Below, in pieces: positions 55,318 to 64,000 of a stretch of DNA of 64,000 nucleotides. This DNA comes from an uncultured Oleiphilaceae bacterium (GTDB lineage Bacteria; Pseudomonadota; Gammaproteobacteria; Pseudomonadales; Oleiphilaceae), in contig CAJXUY010000009.1 of NCBI GenBank assembly GCA_913060665.1, positions 62,001 to 126,000 of the forward strand. Reading direction: 5' to 3'. The position numbers and the translations under genes are program-made. Numbering within the stretch: the first letter of the stretch is position 1; the number at the start of each line of letters is the position of its first letter. Below the pieces are notes generated by a model. The model saw nothing but the letters and a program-made list of their open reading frames with translations, was not told the origin of the DNA and searched no databases.

Positions 55318-56145
55318 TTACCGTTTAGGTAAATAGTTCAATGGGTTAACCGGTTTCCCATCTCTTCTTATTTCAAAATGAAGCTTGGTCCGGTTGGTTC
55401 CAGTATTCCCCATTTCAGCTATTTTCTGGCCCTGTTTTATCCTTTGGCCTTCTTTCACCAAGATCTGATCGTTATGCGCGTAAGCACTCAGGTAATGCTG
55501 GTTGTGATTTATAATAATCAACTTCCCATACCCCAGTAATCCGCTTCCTGCATACACCACTTCACCATTGGCAGCTGAAAATACTGAATCACCCAATTTA
55601 CCAGCAATGTCGATACCTTTGTTGTCATTACCAGCAGAAGAGTACCCTGCAATAATTTGGCCAAGGTGAGGCCAATGCCAATTTACTCCCTTGACGGTCT
55701 TCGATTTTGTGCTAGCGCGTGTCTTGTTTTTAGACGTAACGACAGGCTTAGTTTTTGAGGATGGTTTAACCTGACGGTTTTTCTTGTGAGAAGCAGGAGG
55801 CGATTTTTTTGATGCGCTAGAAACCGTACCTCGAAGATCGAGGCGTATGCGCTGACCCAAAGTGATAATGTACGGCGGCGAAATACTGTTAGCAGAGGCT
55901 AACTCCTTGTAGTCCCTGCCATAGCGCCATGCGATAGAGTATAAGGTATCCCCCTCACTGACCTTATGAGAGCCAAAATAAACAGGAGGATTAAAGTTTT
56001 TATCTTGGTAAATTCCACTTGAATTACAAGCAGATAAAATCAAAATCAGAAAAAAAGCAGGCAGTTTTCGAAACAATAGAACAACAATTTGTTGACAGCC
56101 AACAGTTAAAGCCGAGCATTTTTGGTTCGTTTCGAATAAATACAC
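55318..56145 (-). CDS. nlpD: NlpD lipoprotein, amidase activator
   Basis: A 275-residue lipoprotein: signal and lipobox LILSAC (Cys near 40), LysM domain at about 60-105 (HKVSEGDTLYSIAWRYGRDY), a Lys/Ser-rich linker, and a LytM/M23 domain from about 155. The LytM metal motif is degenerate (NDNKGIDI for HxxxD, and LHFEIR for HxH), as in NlpD proteins that activate AmiC-type amidases instead of cutting murein. The start is GTG at 56145, giving a long n-region; TTG at 56076 would give a compact lipoprotein signal. Neither has a good ribosome site. Confidence 0.92.
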   Translation of the reverse strand: MYLFETNQKCSALTVGCQQIVVLLFRKLPAFFLILILSACNSSGIYQDKNFNPPVYFGSHKVSEGDTLYSIAWRYGRDYKELASANSISPPYIITLGQRIRLDLRGTVSSASKKSPPASHKKNRQVKPSSKTKPVVTSKNKTRASTKSKTVKGVNWHWPHLGQIIAGYSSAGNDNKGIDIAGKLGDSVFSAANGEVVYAGSGLLGYGKLIIINHNQHYLSAYAHNDQILVKEGQRIKQGQKIAEMGNTGTNRTKLHFEIRRDGKPVNPLNYLPKR

Positions 56146-56336
56146 AATAATTTAATATACTATTAATAATCTTATATATTCCAAAACGATATATAAGAAG
56201 TCATTCAATATTAAGAATCAACGCTAACCTATTATTCTAGCAAACTATTTCAATACAGCCAGAGCACCAATTTAGTTACCCAAACAGAAAAATGTTACCG
56301 AACGGAACACTCTAAAGTAACAGCTGGTTCACATAT

Positions 56337-57260
56337 CTAATGTCTACTGCGCCCAATTTTTTCTAATAGCAAGACAATCGCGATGCCAAAAACCGCTGAA
56401 ACCAGTGCTAAGCCCAATTGAGATGGTTGACCTGTTAAGGTCTCAAATGTACCGGGTAACACATTAGACTGCAGCAGTGGCACTTGCTCCCCATGGCTAT
56501 TCATTCGAAAACTAATAGTCTCTTTCCACGGCCACACTTTATCAAGCGCGCCAATCATAAAGCCGGTCAATACCAACAATGTATAATCATGAAAGCGCTT
56601 GAATGCCCATGCCAATGCATTGGCAATAGTCAATAAACCTACAACACAACCACCGGCAAAGATTGCTAACACCGCAATATCTAACGACTTAACAGCATTC
56701 AGTATTACACTATACATTCCTAACAACAGCAGAATAAAACTACCCGATATGCCTGGAAGAATCATGGCACAAATCGCCAGACAGCCTGAAAGAAACAAGT
56801 TTAGTGTTGTCGCTTCGACTTCTGCTGGAGTTGCGCTACTAGCCCCCCAAGCCACCAAAACCCCAATCACCACGGGGACCAGATTAACCCACCGCCATAC
56901 TTTTATTTGCTGACTAACATGCCAGACTGAGGCTAACACAAGACCAAAGAAAAAAGACCACAACATCTCAGGATAGGCCACCAGCAAAAAACTAATCAAC
57001 TTAGCGAGCGTAAAAACACTAAATAATACCCCCGAAAACAGCGTTAATAAAAACCAACCGTTAATTGAGTTCCATGCCGCCGAAACCCCTTGCCGTCTTA
57101 ACGTCACTAGCGTCTTCCACGACACCGACTGAATTGAGTTAATCAGCTCTTCATAGATACCGGTAATAAAAGCAATGGTACCACCAGACACACCAGGCAC
57201 TATATCGGCAGCCCCCATTGCGGCCCCCTTTAGAAACAACGATACTTTTGATTGATTCAA
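56337..57260 (-). CDS. DUF368 membrane protein, polyprenyl-phosphate transporter type
   Basis: A 307-residue membrane protein with eight or more helices and the family start KGAAMGAADIVPGVSGGTIAF and the repeat LPGISGSFILLLLGMYSVILNAV. DUF368 proteins have been implicated in recycling undecaprenyl phosphate across the membrane (PopT). Start is a TTG at 57260 with AAGGAT before it. It is placed between pcm and nlpD, where E. coli has no such gene. Confidence 0.88.
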   Translation of the reverse strand: MNQSKVSLFLKGAAMGAADIVPGVSGGTIAFITGIYEELINSIQSVSWKTLVTLRRQGVSAAWNSINGWFLLTLFSGVLFSVFTLAKLISFLLVAYPEMLWSFFFGLVLASVWHVSQQIKVWRWVNLVPVVIGVLVAWGASSATPAEVEATTLNLFLSGCLAICAMILPGISGSFILLLLGMYSVILNAVKSLDIAVLAIFAGGCVVGLLTIANALAWAFKRFHDYTLLVLTGFMIGALDKVWPWKETISFRMNSHGEQVPLLQSNVLPGTFETLTGQPSQLGLALVSAVFGIAIVLLLEKIGRSRH

Positions 57261-57286
57261 AAAACTTATCCTTAGTAAATAGAGAG

Positions 57287-57949
57287 CTAACGAATAACAC
57301 CGCCAAGCAATGGAACAAAATATACAGGTTCTATAACCTGATGATCAAAATTATCGCCATTACGAGTAACAACCGTAAGCTCCTGAGTGTCCTCGCCTAC
57401 AGGAATCACTAATCGCCCCCCATCTGCTAACTGGCCAAGCAGCTCTTTGGGTATTTCACTTGGTGCTGCAGTCACTATAATTCCGTCAAAAGGCGCCGAA
57501 CTAGGCCACCCCATACCACCATCAGCATGGCGAGTATAAACGTTTCGTAACCCTAACTGACTAAACCGCTGCTTCGCTTTATCTTGAAGAGGTTTTATTC
57601 GTTCAACACTAAACACTTCATTGACCAGTTGAGCCAAAATAGCCGTTTGAAAGCCCGACCCAGTTCCCAGTTCAAGCACTCTTGAAGGCTTTGACTGCAG
57701 TAACACTTGAGTCATTCTCGCCACGATATAAGGCTGTGATAACGTCTGGTAATGCCCAATCGGTAAAGCGGTATCCTCATAAGCTCGATGCGCCAACGCT
57801 TCATCAACAAAAATATGCCGAGGCGTATTCGCCATAACATCCAGAACATCTTGATTATCAATACCTTGATCCCTAAGCCTTTGAACCAAGCGCATTCTTG
57901 TGCGCATAGAGGTCATCCCGATCCCCTGTAAATCTAATGTTTGACTCAC
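57287..57949 (-). CDS. pcm: Protein-L-isoaspartate O-methyltransferase
   Basis: Repairs isoaspartyl residues in ageing proteins using SAM. 220 residues. Motif I is [16 protein letters not shown]; the family sequence [11 protein letters not shown] and the post-motif [16 protein letters not shown] are seen. Start is a GTG at 57949 with GAGGGG before it. It usually follows surE; here only a surE remnant precedes it by 14 bases. Confidence 0.96.
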   Translation of the reverse strand: MSQTLDLQGIGMTSMRTRMRLVQRLRDQGIDNQDVLDVMANTPRHIFVDEALAHRAYEDTALPIGHYQTLSQPYIVARMTQVLLQSKPSRVLELGTGSGFQTAILAQLVNEVFSVERIKPLQDKAKQRFSQLGLRNVYTRHADGGMGWPSSAPFDGIIVTAAPSEIPKELLGQLADGGRLVIPVGEDTQELTVVTRNGDNFDHQVIEPVYFVPLLGGVIR

Positions 57950-57963
57950 TTCATCCCCTCAAT

Positions 57964-58095
57964 TCAGTGGTTCACATCACTGATTGCATCATAACGTGTC
58001 ATATCTGCATGTATCGGTGTTATTGAAAACAATACACTCATTATTTTTCTTTTAGTTTGGTGAACTGATTTTGCCAAAATCAGCGATTGTTGCAC
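57964..58095 (-). pseudogene. surE: surE remnant (C-terminal end only)
   Basis: A 43-codon frame begins with GTG directly after the truD stop (TAAGTG) and ends with TGA at 57964-57966. Its last 25 residues (SVLFSITPIHADMTRYDAIS, then DVNH) match the C-terminal end of SurE, where the family has V-S-[VI]-T-P-[LI]-x-x-D-x-T. The first 18 codons show no SurE similarity. SurE is a nucleoside 5'-monophosphatase of about 250 residues and its N-terminal metal motif NDDG is absent. The place, between truD and pcm, is exactly where surE lies in relatives. A deletion of most of the gene is the simplest reading. Confidence 0.65.
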
Positions 58096-59088
58096 TTATA
58101 TATTCTTTTCTGATGGGTAGGTTCGCTCAAAAACGCTGTAGTTTACTACTTCATTCAATAATGATGTAGCAAATGATCCGGTTGGTAACAAAAATTCAAC
58201 ATCTAGAACATCTTCTAACACTTTCCAGCGCATATCCGTCGGAATCACTGCTAATGGGCGCTCTTCCATTTTTAAACGGTTCGCATACAACCCTTTGGTC
58301 AGATCTGGATGTTGTTCAAATACCGCTTGTTCAAGCCGACTGCAACCTACATATCCAGAAGGGTCATCATTTTCAAATATTTGATCGACATAATCTCTCG
58401 GCAGTTCACCGTACAACGGCCCCGCTAAAGGTGCATCAAGCCAGCTACTATTTTCGACCCTTTCAGCTAACACACTGTTAAATAAAAAAGAGCGTGCTGC
58501 AGAGAGATAAAAGCCTCGCTTGCTTTTAGTGGCCTTAATTTCACGCTTGAACATCGCAACCGCTTTATTAACATTTGTACCGTTTCTACCAAAGCGTTGC
58601 TCGCCAAAGTAATTAGGGAAACCACGACGACTCACGTCTTCAAGCGACTGCTCAAGCATCGTAATATCACCCTTGAGCTGCCGAATACGCAGCGCGAACC
58701 TATTCGCATAGTGTTGCCCTCTTCGCAGCTTATGGCTATGCCTCTGATGGGAGAGAATCTGAAGAGTTTCATCATTCAATAAACTCCAATCTGGCTCGGG
58801 TCGATTACCCAGATAAACGCTAAACCACTGCCGGGTAATCGCATGGCGATCTTTTAATCCACTTAAGCCAATATCCATTTCCCGAACAGCGGCATGCTTC
58901 GCAATTCTACGGGCAATAAAATCGGTATTCTCACCCCGCTTTTCAACAAACAGCCAAACGTGTTCACCTTCACCTGTCAGTGAGACGTTCATCATTTCTT
59001 CTACAAAAAAGTCTTCATCACAGGTCCGAATAACGCCCTGACAACTTATATTGTTATTCGCGGTTGGAAACGAAAGGTTATATTCCAA
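58096..59088 (-). CDS. truD: tRNA pseudouridine(13) synthase
   Basis: Makes pseudouridine 13 in tRNA-Glu. 330 residues. The catalytic Asp is at residue 80 in GLSGLKDRHAITRQ, the same number as in E. coli TruD. NYFGEQRFGRNGTNV is the family's second marker. Start is a TTG at 59088 with AGGG eight bases before it; the first ATG inside would remove the conserved beginning. It is followed by the surE remnant at the stop codon. Confidence 0.95.
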   Translation of the reverse strand: MEYNLSFPTANNNISCQGVIRTCDEDFFVEEMMNVSLTGEGEHVWLFVEKRGENTDFIARRIAKHAAVREMDIGLSGLKDRHAITRQWFSVYLGNRPEPDWSLLNDETLQILSHQRHSHKLRRGQHYANRFALRIRQLKGDITMLEQSLEDVSRRGFPNYFGEQRFGRNGTNVNKAVAMFKREIKATKSKRGFYLSAARSFLFNSVLAERVENSSWLDAPLAGPLYGELPRDYVDQIFENDDPSGYVGCSRLEQAVFEQHPDLTKGLYANRLKMEERPLAVIPTDMRWKVLEDVLDVEFLLPTGSFATSLLNEVVNYSVFERTYPSEKNI

Positions 59089-59141
59089 ATCAAATACCCT
59101 ATGAGGTTTCTATATTAAGGTCGCTGCGAGCGACTCAAACA

Positions 59142-59621
59142 TTACTTTATAATCAGGCACGTCGCAAAACATGCAATACCTTCCTTACGGCCGGTAAACC
59201 CTAAATGCTCTGTAGTGGTGGCTTTAACGCTTACAGTATCAAGTTCTATCAACAAGTCCTCAGCAATTAGCGCTCTCATCTCTCTTATATGAGGCGCCAT
59301 TTTCGGTGCTTGAGCTACAATCGTACAGTCAATATTAGAAATCTCATACGGCTGAATTAACGTTCGTACATGTCGCAACAATGCACGACTATCTGCTCCG
59401 GCCCACTCAGCGTCAGTATCGGGAAAATGATGACCGATATCCCCAAGTGCTGCAGCCCCCAGCAACGCATCGCAAAGCGCATGGAGCAGCACATCACCGT
59501 CGGAGTGCGCTTTTAAACCTTGAGTGTAGGGGATTTTTACGCCACCAATCGTGACATGCTCGCCCTTTTCGAAGGCATGAACATCGTAACCTTGCCCGAC
59601 TCTAATGTTGGGTAAACTCAT
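59142..59621 (-). CDS. ispF: 2-C-methyl-D-erythritol 2,4-cyclodiphosphate synthase
   Basis: Fifth step of the MEP isoprenoid pathway. 159 residues. Zinc ligands Asp13 and His15 ([11 protein letters not shown]) and the later His in [11 protein letters not shown] are visible; GYDVHAF and [10 protein letters not shown] are family marks. I chose ATG at 59621 over a TTG one codon upstream. It follows ispD by 14 bases, and the two are probably co-translated. Confidence 0.97.
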   Translation of the reverse strand: MSLPNIRVGQGYDVHAFEKGEHVTIGGVKIPYTQGLKAHSDGDVLLHALCDALLGAAALGDIGHHFPDTDAEWAGADSRALLRHVRTLIQPYEISNIDCTIVAQAPKMAPHIREMRALIAEDLLIELDTVSVKATTTEHLGFTGRKEGIACFATCLIIK

Positions 59622-59638
59622 CAATTAACCCTATCCTT

Positions 59639-60349
59639 TTATCTAGACAGGTATATCTCCGCTAACTCGAGATCACCTGGTTGAGTAATTTTAATATTGT
59701 CAGCACTACCTTGGATCATGATAGGCGTTAGACCTTCTGCTTCTATAGCAGAGGCCTCATCAGTAATGACGAGTCCGTTCTTCAAACCGTTTTTCAGCGA
59801 CCGCAAAAGGGGTTCATACCGGAACATCTGAGGAGTGAAAGCCCGCCAAAGGGATGATCGGTCGACAGTATCCACAATACAACCATCAACTACTTTCTTT
59901 ACTGTATCCGCAACAGGCACGCCAAGAATACCGCCTATAGAGTGACCTTCTAATTCAACTATCAACTGACTAATATCATCAGTAGCAATGCAAGGGCGAG
60001 CAACATCATGTACAAGGACCCAATCGTCTGGGCGGGCTTTATCGGCTATCGACTCAAGCCCGCACAGCACGGTATCGACTCTTTCTTGCCCACCGTCATA
60101 GCGAACGACTCGGCTTTTAAGGCTCGTTGGCAATTGCTCCCAATACTGGTCTCCGGGGGAAACGCCTACCAATATACAACTAAGCGTCGAATGAGCGAGA
60201 AGCGTTTCCAGCGTGTGCTCAATAACGGTTTTATTGATCAATGGAAGATATTGTTTTGGGCGATCAGCTTTCATTCGGCTACCTACACCCGCTGCTGGAA
60301 CGATAACCCAATATTTAACAGATGAAGCTGGCTGAGTAGTGCTAGTCAT
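59639..60349 (-). CDS. ispD: 2-C-methyl-D-erythritol 4-phosphate cytidylyltransferase
   Basis: Third step of the MEP pathway: transfers CMP to methylerythritol phosphate. 236 residues. The CTP loop is VPAAGVGSRMKADRPKQYLPL; also VHDVARPCI and TDEASAIEAEG. It lies between ftsB and ispF, as in E. coli. The upstream gap to ftsB is 56 bases. Confidence 0.96.
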   Translation of the reverse strand: MTSTTQPASSVKYWVIVPAAGVGSRMKADRPKQYLPLINKTVIEHTLETLLAHSTLSCILVGVSPGDQYWEQLPTSLKSRVVRYDGGQERVDTVLCGLESIADKARPDDWVLVHDVARPCIATDDISQLIVELEGHSIGGILGVPVADTVKKVVDGCIVDTVDRSSLWRAFTPQMFRYEPLLRSLKNGLKNGLVITDEASAIEAEGLTPIMIQGSADNIKITQPGDLELAEIYLSR

Positions 60350-60405
60350 TATGGGAGGTAACGAATGTAGAGAATATAGGGAGTGTAGAAAATATGGTCA
60401 TAGAC

Positions 60406-60681
60406 TCACTTGTTATCGATTAACAGATAAAACGACTCGCCTTTATGAATCATACCCAAATGATTCCTGGCGCGCTCTTCAATCGCTTCGTTCCCAGACT
60501 TCAAGTCCAACACCTCGGCATCCAGCAATGCATTTCGATCAGCCAATAGCTGATTACCGGCAACCTGCTCGTCAATCTGCTTTTGTAGCACCCACACCTG
60601 CGCAAAGCTGCCCTCTCCTACCCATAGGCGGACCTGCAACATCACAATAAAAACAGTCAGTAAGAGCCAAAGCCATTTCAT
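60406..60681 (-). CDS. ftsB: Cell division protein FtsB
   Basis: A 91-residue bitopic division protein: an N-terminal membrane helix (WLWLLLTVFIVMLQVRLWVG), then a leucine-zipper-like coiled coil (about 28-65) and a short C-terminal region (ARNHLGMIHKGESFYLL). It acts with FtsL and FtsQ at the septum. No clear ribosome site is seen. Usual neighbour of ispD and eno. Confidence 0.94.
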   Translation of the reverse strand: MKWLWLLLTVFIVMLQVRLWVGEGSFAQVWVLQKQIDEQVAGNQLLADRNALLDAEVLDLKSGNEAIEERARNHLGMIHKGESFYLLIDNK

Positions 60682-60758
60682 AATGGGAACATTAAACGCA
60701 TACAGTTTTAAATTTTACCTGCTAAGCAGCTTCTTCAGGTATATATCATATTATTACT

Positions 60759-60777
60759 ATTCCCACGAAGGGGGAAT
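60759..60777. repeat. REP-like hairpin element
   Basis: ATTCCC (60759-60764) and GGGAAT (60772-60777) followed by GACA, a short version of the element at 43526, in the gap between ftsB and eno. The stem is six pairs. Confidence 0.7.
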
Positions 60778-60820
60778 GACAAAAGTTGAGTATAGCTTAC
60801 CAGGTAGTCTTTAAAACCGA

Positions 60821-60848
60821 GAAAGGGCAGATATTACTCTGCCCTTTC
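60821..60848 (-). terminator. Intrinsic terminator of eno
   Basis: GAAAGGGCAGA (60821-60831) and TCTGCCCTTTC (60838-60848), an 11-bp perfect stem with a six-base loop. On the minus strand it lies 26 bases after the eno stop and is followed by TCGGTTTT. It would separate eno from ftsB. Confidence 0.75.
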
Positions 60849-60874
60849 AAAACACTATACTCTCAAGAAGCTAA

Positions 60875-62203
<1,329 letters not shown>

Positions 62204-62230
62204 TTACTATTTAAAAAATATTTTTCCACC

Positions 62231-62287
62231 ATTCCCGCATACAAGGTGAATTGCTCTGCAAGAGAGCTCCCAGGGGTGGGCGGGAAT
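62231..62287. repeat. REP-like element with long loop
   Basis: ATTCCCGC (62231-62238) and GCGGGAAT (62280-62287), followed by GACAA, enclosing 41 bases with an inner GCTCT/AGAGC hairpin. It fills the gap between kdsA and eno and belongs to the group at 43526 and 60759. Confidence 0.75.
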
Positions 62288-62301
62288 GACAAGCTCATAA
62301 T

Positions 62302-64000
<1,699 letters not shown>

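Overview
The window reads as chromosome of a marine-type gammaproteobacterium, moderately AT-rich. The order dcd, mrp, metG, rsxABCDGE, nth and the order pyrG, kdsA, eno, ftsB, ispD, ispF, truD, pcm, nlpD, rpoS are both typical of the Pseudomonas/Marinobacter/Hahella/Oceanospirillales branch. Three acyl-CoA dehydrogenases, three GGDEF proteins, a phosphatase of the PhoX family and many two-component genes suggest a lipid-using, free-living bacterium. The genus is not certain. No rRNA, tRNA, CRISPR array, insertion sequence or prophage was seen.

Layout. 1-3.2 kb (minus): a MarR regulator, an alpha/beta hydrolase and an RND/MMPL exporter cut by the window edge, with a shared operator-like sequence in the two gaps. 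3.3-5.8 kb: a zone of gene decay with a MaoC-type fragment, an unknown gene, and a two-cupin ChrR-like pseudogene that can be read through four stops and one frameshift. 5.8-9.1 kb (plus): a signalling set of receiver-TM, receiver-TPR and histidine kinase. 9.3-11.9 kb: two acyl-CoA dehydrogenases. 12-17 kb: a diguanylate cyclase, then phoX, a branched RNA-like element and tatABC. 17.2-22.6 kb (minus): two paralogous histidine kinases, a receiver-HD-GYP-like protein with altered catalytic motifs and a receiver protein. 22.8-31.9 kb: a Cys-rich small protein, trhO, a GAF-type GGDEF protein, HDOD, MATE, a hexose-phosphate mutarotase (yeaD-type), a methyltransferase and a CZB-GGDEF (DgcZ-like) protein. 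32-41 kb: acyl-CoA dehydrogenase, avtA, yjaG, class II aldolase, dcd, fetAB, an outer-membrane protein, mrp. 41.4-50 kb (plus): metG, rsxABCDGE, nth. 50-54 kb: a phosphoribosyltransferase, modABC and a chalcone-isomerase-like protein. 54-64 kb (minus): rpoS, nlpD, a DUF368 transporter, pcm, a short surE remnant, truD, ispF, ispD, ftsB, eno, kdsA, and pyrG cut by the window edge.

The points I find most worth a second look are the surE remnant left in its ancestral slot, the decayed ChrR-like bicupin with an internal hexamer expansion, the branched RNA-like element between phoX and tatA, the shared operator of the MarR-hydrolase-exporter unit, and the two-kinase cluster with a non-canonical HD-GYP protein. 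I saw nothing I could defend as a wholly new defence or mobile system.
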